DNA of 52,164 nt from DAOTZU01 sp034433995 (GTDB taxonomy: Bacteria > Chloroflexota > Anaerolineae > UBA1429). A model generated the notes under the pieces. The model made no database searches. It saw only the letters and a program-made list of their open reading frames with translations, and was not told where the DNA came from. Of this stretch, positions 41,000-49,801 are shown in pieces; position 1 is the first letter of the stretch; every line of letters begins with the position of its first letter. The translations under genes were made by a program, and so were the position numbers. The stretch lies in NCBI GenBank assembly GCA_034433995.1, contig DAOTZU010000032.1:1-52164 (forward strand), in the 5' to 3' direction.

Positions 41000-43201
41000 A
41001 TGCACGTGAGCCACCGCCGGTGTCGCTTCTGGATGTTGTGTTTGGTGATGGTCTTGGTCGGGTGCTCTGCCTTGCCCACGCCCACCACCCCGCCCACCCG
41101 CCCTCAGCCCAGCAAGGAGGCCTCGCCCATGCCGGTTTATCCCATCATGGCCCTGAAGGCGGCGGGCTTTGCCCAGGTGTCGTTTGAGCGACGGGCCATC
41201 CAAGCCCAGGTAGCGCCCTACAACACCGATCCCCAGGCCGCCCTGAACGCCCAAGTGGGCCGCCGCCTCTCGCCGGAACAGTTGCGGGTGCTGCAAGCGA
41301 ACGGTTTTGTCATCGTCACCGAGCGGGCCAGCCAGATTTACGATCTCTACAAACAGGCCCAAGATGCCGGCATCCCGCCCTTTGTCACCACCGACGCGCT
41401 GCTGCACACGTACCACATCTTGTACGATTACATCCTGCGCAGCGTAGAGTATGACCATCTGGCCAACGATCTGGCCGCCCTCTTGGAAGCCATGGTGCGC
41501 GCCAGCGAGAAACAGCTCCAGGATGCAGCAAAACTCCCGCCCATCCGCGAGGCGGCCCAACGCAACCTGGCCTTTTTCGCCGTGGCCCAACGCCTGCTGG
41601 ATCCCCAGGCGTCCATCCCCGATGAGGTCGCGCCCATGGTGGCGCAGGAGCTGGCCCTCATCGCGGCCCACCAGGGGTTCAGCCCCTCGCCCATCTTTGG
41701 CTATGAGGAGGACTATTCCCAATACGTTCCCCGCGGCCACTATACGCGCAACGAGACCCTCTCGCGCTACTTTCAGGCGATGATGTGGTTGGGGCGCATG
41801 ATGTTCCGCCTGCGCCCCGGCGCCACCGCCGAAGCCATCGAGGCCGGCCGACGGGAGACCCGCCAGGCGCTCCTCATGGTGGCGGCCCTGCACAGCGCCA
41901 CCGTGGGTGCAGAGAGCGCGGCCACGGTGTGGGAGCGGATCTATGAGCCGACGGTCTTTTTCGTCGGCCAGACGGATGACCTCAACCTTTACGATTACAA
42001 CGAGCTCCTGCGCAGCATCTCGGGGAATTCCTTGGACCTGGGCAAACTGGCCGATAACACCTGGCTGGACGCCTTTATCCAAAAAGCTCTGGCCCTGCGG
42101 CCGCCCAAGATCCTCTCTTCTTTGGTGACGGACCAAGAAAAGCCGGAGGAGGTGACCAAGGGGTTCCGCTTCATGGGGCAGCGTTTTGTGCCCGATGCCT
42201 ACATTCTGCAACAGCTCGTTTACGACAAGGTCCAGGAATATCAAGGGAAGGGCCAGCCCTTCACCGCCGTGGGGCCGCTCCGCGCCCTGCCGCGGGGCTT
42301 GGATATCGCCTCGGTGTTGGGTTCGGAGCGCGCCGCCGAGATTCTGGCCGCCGAGGGCGACGCCGATTACAAGGGCTATCCGGAGCAGGTGGCCAAACTC
42401 CGGAAAGAGTTCGCCGCCCTGCCGGCGGAGCAATGGACGGCCAACCTCTACTGGAGCTGGCTGCACACCTTGCGCCCCCTATTGGCGCCCAAAGGCCAGG
42501 GCTATCCCCTCTTTATGCAGCGGGCAGCCTGGCTGGATAAGAACCTCAACACCTTCCTGGGCTCCTGGACGGAGCTGCGCCACGATACCATCCTCTACGC
42601 CAAACAGAGCTACACCGTCAAGGCCACGGGCATCCTTCCCTCACAGCCCAAGCCCGCCGGCTATGTGGAGCCGGAGGTGGAGGTTTGGGAGCGGTTACTT
42701 TACCTGGTGCGCCAGACCGAGGAAGGCCTGGGCAAGCGCAACCTGCTCGGCGCCGAGTTCGAGCAGCGCCTGGCCAACCTGGAGGAGCTGGTGGTGGCGT
42801 TGCGCGATATCTCGCTACAAGAGCTGAGCGGCCAGCCCCTGAACCCGCAGCAGGCCGGCCTTTTGGAGAGCATCGGCCGCCGCCTGGAGGAGCTGACCAC
42901 CTTTTCCGAGGAGGTGCAGGGGAAACTTGCCTCCAAGGCCGATACGCGCATGGCGGTGGTGGCCGATGTGCATACCGACGTCAACAGCGGCCTGGTCTTG
43001 CAAGAGGGCGTGGGGGATCCGCTAGCGATCTATGTCCTCGTGCCCCAGGGCGAGGCGACGGTCATCACCATGGGTGGGGTGTTCGCCCATTACGAGTTCA
43101 AACAGCCCATGGCGCAACGGCTCACCGACGAGGCCTGGCAGGCCATGGACCCCAAGCCGCCCTTTGCACCCTGGTTTGCAGCCTTGGTGCAGACGAGGTA
43201 A
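41000..43201 (+). CDS. DUF3160 family lipoprotein
   Basis: The 733-residue protein carries a lipoprotein signal with lipobox LVGC (lipid Cys 22) and a short Pro/Thr linker. A helical DUF3160 domain fills the rest, with the family-type sequences FVTTDALLHTYHILYDYILR, YTRNETLSRYFQAMMWLGRM, and ADVHTDVNSGLVLQEGVGDP near the end. The biochemical role of DUF3160 is unknown. It sits on the outer side of the membrane. ATG 41000 follows AAGGAGGG. It lies 22 bp downstream of the VIT/vWA gene and likely forms a two-gene operon ending at the hairpin at 43218. Confidence 0.9.
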   Translation: MHVSHRRCRFWMLCLVMVLVGCSALPTPTTPPTRPQPSKEASPMPVYPIMALKAAGFAQVSFERRAIQAQVAPYNTDPQAALNAQVGRRLSPEQLRVLQANGFVIVTERASQIYDLYKQAQDAGIPPFVTTDALLHTYHILYDYILRSVEYDHLANDLAALLEAMVRASEKQLQDAAKLPPIREAAQRNLAFFAVAQRLLDPQASIPDEVAPMVAQELALIAAHQGFSPSPIFGYEEDYSQYVPRGHYTRNETLSRYFQAMMWLGRMMFRLRPGATAEAIEAGRRETRQALLMVAALHSATVGAESAATVWERIYEPTVFFVGQTDDLNLYDYNELLRSISGNSLDLGKLADNTWLDAFIQKALALRPPKILSSLVTDQEKPEEVTKGFRFMGQRFVPDAYILQQLVYDKVQEYQGKGQPFTAVGPLRALPRGLDIASVLGSERAAEILAAEGDADYKGYPEQVAKLRKEFAALPAEQWTANLYWSWLHTLRPLLAPKGQGYPLFMQRAAWLDKNLNTFLGSWTELRHDTILYAKQSYTVKATGILPSQPKPAGYVEPEVEVWERLLYLVRQTEEGLGKRNLLGAEFEQRLANLEELVVALRDISLQELSGQPLNPQQAGLLESIGRRLEELTTFSEEVQGKLASKADTRMAVVADVHTDVNSGLVLQEGVGDPLAIYVLVPQGEATVITMGGVFAHYEFKQPMAQRLTDEAWQAMDPKPPFAPWFAALVQTR

Positions 43202-43217
43202 CCTCCTGCACAGACCG

Positions 43218-43249
43218 AGGGAGCGCCGGCAAGTTTGCCGGCGCTCCCT
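43218..43249. terminator. Bidirectional hairpin between convergent genes
   Basis: Perfect 15-bp arms, AGGGAGCGCCGGCAA (43218-43232) and its complement (43235-43249), form a tight hairpin between the DUF3160 and transglutaminase stops. Only short T stretches (TTC ATT) follow on the plus strand. Confidence 0.72.
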
Positions 43250-43283
43250 TCATTCACCGTCGCAGGGGCCCAGAGGCGTTCCC

Positions 43284-45602
43284 TCAAGCGCTCGACACGG
43301 CGCGAGGGCCGCGCCTGAGGGGCAACCACCACAGCCTGAGGCGCAAGCGGCGCCAGGCCCCCTCCACGCGATAACTATCCTCCAAGGCGATGGGCCGCTG
43401 ATCGTAGCGCGCCCGCTGATAGACCTGGCCGATGAGGCCCACGTCGCGCTCGGCGCTGCCCCCAAAGTGACCTCTCTGTTCGATGGCCCGGGCCAGGGCG
43501 GCCAGGAACTCGTTGGGCGTCTGCCCATCGGCCGGCCTTTGGCCCAGCCAACGCGCCCGACGCACCAACTTGCCATAGACCTTGAAGACTACGCGCCGCG
43601 GATTGCGCGGCCGCCGGAACCAACGCGGCGGCCAGATGATCACCACGAGGAGCAGGAGCGCCAGCCCTCCCCCCAGATAGATCAAAGGCGAGATGCTGCG
43701 CCAGGCGGGTTGCGCCGGTGGTTCGGCCCCAGGCAGCGGCCCCACGGTGACCAAGTGGCTATCGGGCCAGGTGAACACCCGTTGGGTGGGCGTCGGCTCG
43801 AACTCGATCCAGCCGTAACCGGGGAAATAGACCTCCGTCCAGGCGTGGGCATTGGTCTCGCGCACCACCCAGAACCCCGCCTCGGGGCTGTAGGTGCCCG
43901 TGTTATAGCCCGAGGCATAGCGCGCCGCCACCCCCACCGCCCGCAGCATCACCGCCATGGCGGTGGCGGAATAATCGCAGTAGCCGCGTTGGGCGCGAAA
44001 GAGGAAATAATCCACCACATCGGCATCAAAGGGCGGCGGATCCAGATTCAGGTCGTAGGGAAAGTTGCGCAGATAAGCCTCGATGGCCCGGGCCTTGTCG
44101 TAGCGGGTGGTCGCGCCGGCCTGCTGCACCACCTCCTCGGCCTTTTGGCGCACCCGCTCCGGGATCTTGGGCAGTTGCAGATAGCGCTCCTTCACCCAAT
44201 CCGGATAGGGCCCCTCGGCGTTGCGCAGGTCGCTCACCGTCACCTCGGGCACGGCAGAGACCACCTTGTACTCCTTGGCCTCCACCGAGAAGCTGATCAT
44301 GTCCTCCTCGCCCCGCGCCAGCACCCGGTAATCCTTATCCACCACCTTCACGGGCTCGTTGACGCCAAAGGCCAGCGCAGGGAGATCCCTGAGCTCGAAG
44401 GTCTGGGTCACCAAGGTGTGGGGATAGGGGATGGCGATCCAATTCGTGTTGCGCAGCAGCAACTCGGTGGTGGCCTCGGAACTGCTCCAACCGTGGCCGG
44501 TGTAGTAATCATAGGTGCGCTGGCGCCAGTAGCGCTTGGGGAGCAGCTCCTCGATGGGGATATCTCCCAGGGCCGCCATCTGCTCCTCCGGCAGCACAGG
44601 GACGGGGTCGCTGGTGCGCACCCAAAAGACCGCTGTGGAGGTGGGGTTGGTCCCGCCGCCCACCGCATGCGCGCCCAAAGCATAGCCCTTGACGCTGGGG
44701 GTGGGTTTGGGCACGGGGTTCCGCCCGGCAAAGGCGCGGCCCAAGTTCTCGTAAAAAGGCTCCACGTGAGGCTGGATGAAATCCCAAAAGGCGAACACCG
44801 CCGGGTTATACGTGACATACGGCACCGCCAGCGCCACCACAATGGCCAGGCCGGAGAGGGCGGCGCCGGCGGTCAGCGCGTCCCGCCTCAAGTCGGGCGA
44901 AAAATCAAGCTTCAGGCGCGCCCACAGCTCCTCCATGCGGATGGCGTTGCTCCAGACCAAGGTCAACAAAGTGATGGCAAGGAACGAATGGACATAGGCC
45001 ATGCCCAAATCGGTAAAGGCCACATTGCTCACCACGGCGATGCCCAGAGGGAGCAGGGCGGCAAAGGGGCGGCGCCGGCGGAGCAACTGATAGCTCGCGT
45101 TCCAGGAGAGCAGCCAGATCCCCAAAGCCAGGGGCAGCCAAAGGGCAGCGGGTTCCTTGCTCGGCTCCCCCGCCTGCACCGTCTGGTACCATTTCAAGAG
45201 GTTGCTCCAAAGGGCGTTCGCCTGGGTGACAAAAAAGGCCCAAGCGCGGGAGGCGGGGGCAGCGCCCGTCCCGGTCTTGGTCCAAAGGCCCCAGAGCCAA
45301 CCCAGAAGGCGCCCGGCGTCATTCCAGAGGAGGCCCGGCCTGGGCAGGAGCTTGCCGGCGAACTGGACGCTGTACTCCAGGCCCAAAACGATGCCCAAGA
45401 GCCAAACCAGCCATCCCGGCCATTTGGTGCGCATCACCAAAATACCGAGCAGGACCGCCCAAAAGCCCGCCCAAGCGAGCCGCCCGCCCTCCGGCACCCA
45501 TTTCGAGTTCTGGATCGCCAGCGGCAGGCAAAGGGTCGCCGCCAACAACAGGCCATAAAGTAACCAATCTCTTTCCCGAAGATCTTGATCCGACGCCGCC
45601 AT
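43284..45602 (-). CDS. TgpA-like transglutaminase-domain membrane protein
   Basis: The 772-residue protein has about six N-terminal spans (within residues 12-290), then an extracytoplasmic region with a transglutaminase-like core. The catalytic Cys is 542 in RGYCDYSATAMAVML and His 586 is in NAHAWTEVYFPGYGWIEF. The third residue is Glu 602 (FEPTP) where Asp is common. A further span (about 635-655) and a DUF4129-like cytoplasmic tail follow (TPNEFLAALARAIEQRG). This is the architecture of TgpA/YebA proteins, which accompany DUF58 proteins and MoxR ATPases; no moxR is in the window. ATG 45602 is 8 bp after the DUF58 stop, with AAAGGAT upstream. Confidence 0.92.
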   Translation of the reverse strand: MAASDQDLRERDWLLYGLLLAATLCLPLAIQNSKWVPEGGRLAWAGFWAVLLGILVMRTKWPGWLVWLLGIVLGLEYSVQFAGKLLPRPGLLWNDAGRLLGWLWGLWTKTGTGAAPASRAWAFFVTQANALWSNLLKWYQTVQAGEPSKEPAALWLPLALGIWLLSWNASYQLLRRRRPFAALLPLGIAVVSNVAFTDLGMAYVHSFLAITLLTLVWSNAIRMEELWARLKLDFSPDLRRDALTAGAALSGLAIVVALAVPYVTYNPAVFAFWDFIQPHVEPFYENLGRAFAGRNPVPKPTPSVKGYALGAHAVGGGTNPTSTAVFWVRTSDPVPVLPEEQMAALGDIPIEELLPKRYWRQRTYDYYTGHGWSSSEATTELLLRNTNWIAIPYPHTLVTQTFELRDLPALAFGVNEPVKVVDKDYRVLARGEEDMISFSVEAKEYKVVSAVPEVTVSDLRNAEGPYPDWVKERYLQLPKIPERVRQKAEEVVQQAGATTRYDKARAIEAYLRNFPYDLNLDPPPFDADVVDYFLFRAQRGYCDYSATAMAVMLRAVGVAARYASGYNTGTYSPEAGFWVVRETNAHAWTEVYFPGYGWIEFEPTPTQRVFTWPDSHLVTVGPLPGAEPPAQPAWRSISPLIYLGGGLALLLLVVIIWPPRWFRRPRNPRRVVFKVYGKLVRRARWLGQRPADGQTPNEFLAALARAIEQRGHFGGSAERDVGLIGQVYQRARYDQRPIALEDSYRVEGAWRRLRLRLWWLPLRRGPRAVSSA

Positions 45603-45609
45603 AGCTACC

Positions 45610-46932
45610 CTATCCTTTATCTCCCACAGGCATCCATTGCGCCTGATCTTGAGCGCCGGCATCCACCACCACCACGCGCCCCGTGCCCAAAGCGCGGTAC
45701 TTGGGCCGTTGTTGCCGGCGCTGGGTGAGCTGTTCAAATTTAAAGCCCTGGGCGATGATGTGGCCCATCACGCCCAGATCGGCCAGCGCGCCCAAGACGC
45801 TGCGCGCATCTCCCTGGCCGCCGAAACTCTGGGCATCCAAGAGCAAACATGTGGTGTGGATCCCTCGGCGCAAAAGGGCCGTCAGGCCCTTGATCCATTC
45901 CGGATCCGCCGAAGGGGTGATCAGAGTCACCGTCATCCCCCGCCCGATGACGGGGTCCACCGCCTCCAACACCTGACCCAAAGGCAGCTGACCCACAGCA
46001 TGGACGCCCGCCAACACCCGCAACAGCTCCCAGAGTTGCTGGTAGCCCTTTTGCGGGCGGATGACCACCGGCTCCTCGGCGTAGGTGATGAGCCCCACGG
46101 CGTGGTTGGCGCGCAACATCTGGTTGGCCAACGAGGCGGCCAGGATCACCCCATATTCCTCCGTGGATTCAAGCTCCTCGCCGGCCTGGGAAGGGCCATA
46201 GAGATCCAACACGATCCAGACATCGCCCGAAGGTTCCAAATCAAACTCTTTGACATAGAGCTCGTCCTGGTCGCCGGTGGAGCGGCGGGCGGTGGTGCGC
46301 CAATGGATGACGTGCAGGGCATCGCCGGGCACGTAATGACGCACCGAGGAGGCGTTGGTGGTGAGGTCGAGGCTGCGGGTGTTGGTGCGCGCCGAACCTC
46401 TGGCCCGGCCACGGGGCTCAAAGAGGGCGGGCAGGTAGGCGATGGGCGGATAGACCACAAAGGTCTCGGTGTAGGGGTGTTCCAGGGTGATCTCAAAGAG
46501 GCCAAAGGGATCGCCCATGCGCACGCGGATGGGCCCCAAGGTGTACACGCCCCGGCGCTCGCAGATGCCTTCGGTGTTCCAGCGGGTGGTGCTGCGGGCG
46601 CCCAGCCCCACCGCCCGGCTGGCGTTGTAGCCGGGGAGGTTGCTCAGATCGCGGACCTCGGCCCAAAGGACGGGGAGCCAGGCCTCGTTGTGCATGATGA
46701 ACCGCTCCTCGATCACATCGCCCACCTGGGCCCAGCCGTAGCGGCGTTGCCGCTGGATGGTGACGCCGCGCGCCACCTGGCGCGCCCACACCCACGAAAC
46801 CAAGACCACCGCCAACAGCACCACCAACACAAACTTGACCGGGGGCGCGGGGGAAAAGATCTGCAAAAAGAGCAGTACCACGGCCGCCACAATGGGGAGC
46901 CAAGAATTGAGCTTGAGCGAGGTGTGTGCCAT
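45610..46932 (-). CDS. DUF58 domain membrane protein
   Basis: The 440-residue protein has two N-terminal spans (about 11-28 and 33-49) and a beta-rich region. The DUF58 signature YVPGDALHVIHWRTTARR follows (about 210-227), then KEFDLEPSGDVWIVLD, which starts a vWA-like fold. DUF58 proteins work with MoxR ATPases and transglutaminase-like proteins in envelope maturation. ATG 46932 is favoured over the adjacent GTG 46935 because AAGGAG is 8 bp away; both are possible. Its promoter carries a perfect dyad. Confidence 0.9.
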   Translation of the reverse strand: MAHTSLKLNSWLPIVAAVVLLFLQIFSPAPPVKFVLVVLLAVVLVSWVWARQVARGVTIQRQRRYGWAQVGDVIEERFIMHNEAWLPVLWAEVRDLSNLPGYNASRAVGLGARSTTRWNTEGICERRGVYTLGPIRVRMGDPFGLFEITLEHPYTETFVVYPPIAYLPALFEPRGRARGSARTNTRSLDLTTNASSVRHYVPGDALHVIHWRTTARRSTGDQDELYVKEFDLEPSGDVWIVLDLYGPSQAGEELESTEEYGVILAASLANQMLRANHAVGLITYAEEPVVIRPQKGYQQLWELLRVLAGVHAVGQLPLGQVLEAVDPVIGRGMTVTLITPSADPEWIKGLTALLRRGIHTTCLLLDAQSFGGQGDARSVLGALADLGVMGHIIAQGFKFEQLTQRRQQRPKYRALGTGRVVVVDAGAQDQAQWMPVGDKG

Positions 46933-46947
46933 CACGTCATCTCCTTA

Positions 46948-46971
46948 GGACAAATTATACCACATTTGTCC
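46948..46971. promoter_or_regulatory. Possible operator dyad over the DUF58 -10 box
   Basis: GGACAAAT (46948-46955), 8 bp, ATTTGTCC (46964-46971) is a perfect inverted repeat. The -10 box lies inside it, so a bound dimer would block RNA polymerase. The regulator is unknown. Confidence 0.5.
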
Positions 46972-46983
46972 AGATAAACCCAA
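46954..46983 (-). promoter_or_regulatory. Promoter of the DUF58-transglutaminase operon
   Basis: The minus-strand -10 is a perfect TATAAT (revcomp of 46954-46959). The best -35 is TTGGGT (revcomp of 46978-46983) at 18 bp, a weak match. Confidence 0.6.
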
Positions 46984-46997
46984 TGGCTCGACACCAG

Positions 46998-47033
46998 AAG
47001 ACCCGACAGGTCTTTAGAGACCTGTCGGGTCTT
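46998..47033. repeat. Perfect palindrome of the GACAGGT family
   Basis: Arms AAGACCCGACAGGTCT (46998-47013) and AGACCTGTCGGGTCTT (47018-47033) are exact complements around a TTAG loop. It is related to the imperfect copy at 38619-38652. Confidence 0.8.
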
Positions 47034-47050
47034 GGATCGGATACACTCGC

Positions 47051-47099
47051 CGGAAAACGCCAGCAGGGACACCTCTCCCCACGGAGCGTGTCCCTGCTG
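47051..47099 (-). terminator. Intrinsic terminator of the DNRLRE protein gene at 47134
   Basis: Arms CAGCAGGGACAC (47061-47072) and GTGTCCCTGCTG (47088-47099) form a perfect 12-bp stem with a 15-nt loop. On the minus strand it is followed by GCGTTTTCC. It lies 35 bp after the stop. Confidence 0.65.
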
Positions 47100-47133
47100 A
47101 GCGGATAGAGATCAGTTTGTCACCAATGCTCGG

Positions 47134-48291
47134 CTAGTCGCGGCGATAACCGTTGAACACCTCAACGAACAACATGCGGTACTGCCGCTGGGGCGGCACG
47201 ACCAGGGTCTCCCAATAATCCTCCGCCACCACATCCGGCAATTCCGCGCAGGTGGCCTGGGCAAGATTCACCACCGTGCCCGTCTCCTTGACCCACCGGG
47301 CCAACTTGAGCTCCAGTTCCAGGACTTGTTGGGCGCCCATGGGCAGGTTACCGATCTTCCAGACCACCGCATGGGTGGAGGCATCGTACAGGCCGCCACC
47401 GGTGCACCGCGAGAACACCGTGCCCAACGGCAGGGTATCGGTGAGGACCACGCCCGTGGCATCCTGGGTCCCGGCGTTGCGCAACGTGATCTGATAGGTG
47501 AGGGTGTAGATCTGGGTGATGTTGCCGGTTTCGTCGGTGAGCGGCCCCTGGGGACCCGTCTTTTCCAGCACCAAGACGGGCCGGATGGGCGTGGGGGTGG
47601 GGGTGGGCATGGGGGCAAAGAGTATCTCCAACACCGGCCGCAGGGCCTCCTCGCGATACTCCATGCTGGCCAGCTCATAGGCGACAGACCCGGCCTGGGT
47701 GGTTTTCAAGACCAGGCCGTTGTTGGCCACAGAACCATCCATCCACCCGCGGACGATGTCCGAGACATCGATCGTCACCCAACCCTCCGCCTCGCGGAGC
47801 GTGGTCAACGGCGAGCCTTGGCCCGAGCGGTCATCAGGCACTCCGTTGCAGCCGGCCACGGACCAAGGGGTTGCCTGGTCGGCCATGGCCCAGGTCGCCT
47901 CCGTGGCCACCCACGGGCGATGCACGGCATAGGCCATCACTCCCATAAAGCTCGCGTTGGTGCGGGAGAGGACGTACACCTTGAGCAGCGCCTGGGCCAC
48001 CACCACGCCCGCCGGACGCTGGATGGAGGAGAGATCGAATTGCATCAGGGCAGCGCTCGCATCTCCCGAACGTAAGGTCAGGCTCCCCCTGGAGGCATAG
48101 TTTTGCTGCGGGTAAAAGCTGTGGATGGTGGTATCCGCGCTGGGCTGAACAGTCTGCCGATCAAAGATGAAATCTTCCGGCCCCTCGGCGGGCACGGCCG
48201 GCCCCGCCCCGGCGCTGCCCAACCCCACCACAAGGCCGATGGCCAAGACCACCATCAATCCCAAGACCCATAGTCTGCTCTGGATGTTCAT
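47134..48291 (-). CDS. Secreted DNRLRE / DUF11-like surface protein (paralogue 1)
   Basis: The 385-residue protein has a signal peptide (LWVLGLMVVLAIGLVVGLG, about 7-25). A DNRLRE/CBM96-like beta-sandwich (about 45-220) follows, with ADTTIHSFYPQQNYASRGSL, AALMQFDLSSI and DIVRGWMDG. After a Pro/Thr linker (PMPTPTPTPIRP) comes a DUF11-type Ig-like domain (about 245-365), with TYQITLRNAGTQDATGVVLTDTLPLGT. The motif GCNGVPDDR in the first domain is shared with the paralogue upstream. The chain ends YRMLFVEVFNGYRRD, with no LPXTG or PEP-CTERM signal. Such proteins are usually adhesive or structural parts of the cell surface. ATG 48291 follows GGAGG. Confidence 0.88.
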   Translation of the reverse strand: MNIQSRLWVLGLMVVLAIGLVVGLGSAGAGPAVPAEGPEDFIFDRQTVQPSADTTIHSFYPQQNYASRGSLTLRSGDASAALMQFDLSSIQRPAGVVVAQALLKVYVLSRTNASFMGVMAYAVHRPWVATEATWAMADQATPWSVAGCNGVPDDRSGQGSPLTTLREAEGWVTIDVSDIVRGWMDGSVANNGLVLKTTQAGSVAYELASMEYREEALRPVLEILFAPMPTPTPTPIRPVLVLEKTGPQGPLTDETGNITQIYTLTYQITLRNAGTQDATGVVLTDTLPLGTVFSRCTGGGLYDASTHAVVWKIGNLPMGAQQVLELELKLARWVKETGTVVNLAQATCAELPDVVAEDYWETLVVPPQRQYRMLFVEVFNGYRRD

Positions 48292-48377
48292 CTGGCTCAG
48301 TCCTCCTTTTCGCCAATCGGTTCCAGAACGGTCATCACTCCGTGGGGTGGCTCATCCAGGGCCGCCCCAGAGCGCGC

Positions 48378-49661
48378 TCAGCGCGCAGGGACCAAGAAGC
48401 CCTTATCCACCTTGACCAGGTACAGCCTCCAGATTTGGGGCGGGCGCACCTGGTTGTACACCTTGACCAGGAACAGCCGATACGGCGTGGGCGAGGGAGT
48501 CACCGTCGGCGTAGCCGTGGGGATGGGGGTCTCTGTCGCTGTGGGGGTGGGCGCCACCACAAAGGTCTGCCAGTATCCCTCCGCCACGCCCTCCAGCTCG
48601 GCGCAGCTGACCCGCACCCAGTTGACGATGGTGCCCAGCTCCCGCACCCAACTGGCCAAATCCAGCTCCAGCGTGGCGCTAAAGACCTCGCCGGGCGCCA
48701 AGGCAGCCAACCGCCAAAGGACCTGCTGGTTTTCAGGATCAAAAACGCCATCCGCGGTGCAGCTCCGATAGACCGTGCCCAGGGGCAAGGTATCGGTGAT
48801 CGCCAGCCCCGTCGCCTCCCGGGTGCCGGCGTTCCGCACATAGATCTGGTAGGTCACCATGGTCTCTTCCTGGCCCAGAGGCCCCGGAGGGCCGGTCTTT
48901 TCCACCACCAACACCGGCGCGTAGGGCGTGGGCGTGGGAGGCACCGTGGGGATGGGCGTATACGTCGGCAGCGCAGTGTAGGTGGGCAGGGGAGTGGGGT
49001 TAAAAACGTAGGATACCTCCAAGAAAGGCCAGTGGGCCCGATCGGAGTGGTCCTTGGCGATCAAAGAGTACTCCACCGAGCTCCCCCCCAAGCCCTTGAG
49101 GATGATCCCCTCATTGGGCTGCGTGCCGCGCAGCCAACCATCTACGATCCGGGTCACATCCACATAGAGCCATCCGCCCACCAGGTTGAACTCGCTCACG
49201 CCGGCCGCCTCTCCTTGGCGATCGTCGGGGACGCCGTTACAGCCCGTGACCGCCCAAGGGACATTGGCAGCCGCCCGTTGCCAGGTGGCCTCGTTGGTCA
49301 CCCACGGGCGGTTGATGGCATAGGCCGAGGCCGACATGGTGGAGCTATTGCTCCGGGAAAGGACGTACACGCCCAGCTTGGCCTGGGCCACGGCGATATT
49401 CGCCGGCAAGGACGAGAGGTCGAACTTGAACAGCGCCGACGCCACATCGTTGGAACGCACCGAGATGGTCCACGCTTGCCCGAAATTCTTGGCGGGTTGG
49501 TAGGCGCTGATGGCAGTATCCTCGCTGACGATGATGCGCGTGGTATTGGCGTTGGGTTGCTCCCCTTGGGGCAAGGGGCCGGCCCCCGCCCAGGCCACAC
49601 TCAGAATCGCCACAAGGATCAGCCCTGCACAAATTGGCAAGACCCGCCGCAAAGATTGCAT
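48378..49661 (-). CDS. Secreted DNRLRE / DUF11-like surface protein (paralogue 2)
   Basis: The 427-residue protein has the same order as its neighbour. A signal peptide (about 5-26) is followed by a DNRLRE-like domain (about 40-235), with EDTAISAYQPAKNFGQAW, ALFKFDLSSL and the same GCNGVPDDR motif. A longer Pro/Thr linker with PTYT repeats (about 238-270) leads to a DUF11-like domain (about 275-385), then a second Thr/Pro linker. The C-terminus contains two copies of a short motif, YRLFLVKVYN and WRLYLVKVDK. ATG 49661 follows GGGAGG; the TTG one codon upstream is not needed. It is a tandem duplication with the 47134 gene. Confidence 0.88.
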   Translation of the reverse strand: MQSLRRVLPICAGLILVAILSVAWAGAGPLPQGEQPNANTTRIIVSEDTAISAYQPAKNFGQAWTISVRSNDVASALFKFDLSSLPANIAVAQAKLGVYVLSRSNSSTMSASAYAINRPWVTNEATWQRAAANVPWAVTGCNGVPDDRQGEAAGVSEFNLVGGWLYVDVTRIVDGWLRGTQPNEGIILKGLGGSSVEYSLIAKDHSDRAHWPFLEVSYVFNPTPLPTYTALPTYTPIPTVPPTPTPYAPVLVVEKTGPPGPLGQEETMVTYQIYVRNAGTREATGLAITDTLPLGTVYRSCTADGVFDPENQQVLWRLAALAPGEVFSATLELDLASWVRELGTIVNWVRVSCAELEGVAEGYWQTFVVAPTPTATETPIPTATPTVTPSPTPYRLFLVKVYNQVRPPQIWRLYLVKVDKGFLVPAR

Positions 49662-49691
49662 CAACCCGTACCTCCCAAGAGAGCTAAGATC

Positions 49692-49721
49692 ATTCTACCA
49701 CATAGAGACTATCCATGTCCA
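49692..49721 (-). promoter_or_regulatory. Promoter of the DNRLRE pair (TGGACA - 18 bp - TAGAAT)
   Basis: Minus-strand TGGACA (revcomp of 49716-49721) and TAGAAT (revcomp of 49692-49697) are spaced by 18 bp, upstream of the GGGAGG site. Confidence 0.6.
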
Positions 49722-49753
49722 GCGCAAACGTAAACCCCGCACGGTCTTCAGAC

Positions 49754-49789
49754 AAAAAAGAGACCCCCACTTGCCTCAGCGAGGGTCTC
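49754..49789 (-). terminator. Intrinsic terminator of the sugar transferase gene
   Basis: On the minus strand the stem GAGACCC / GGGTCTC (49760-49789, about 16-nt loop) is followed by six T residues (49754-49759). It begins 12 bp after the sugar transferase stop and is the clearest intrinsic terminator in the window. Confidence 0.82.
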
Positions 49790-49801
49790 CTGGCTATGCC
49801 T

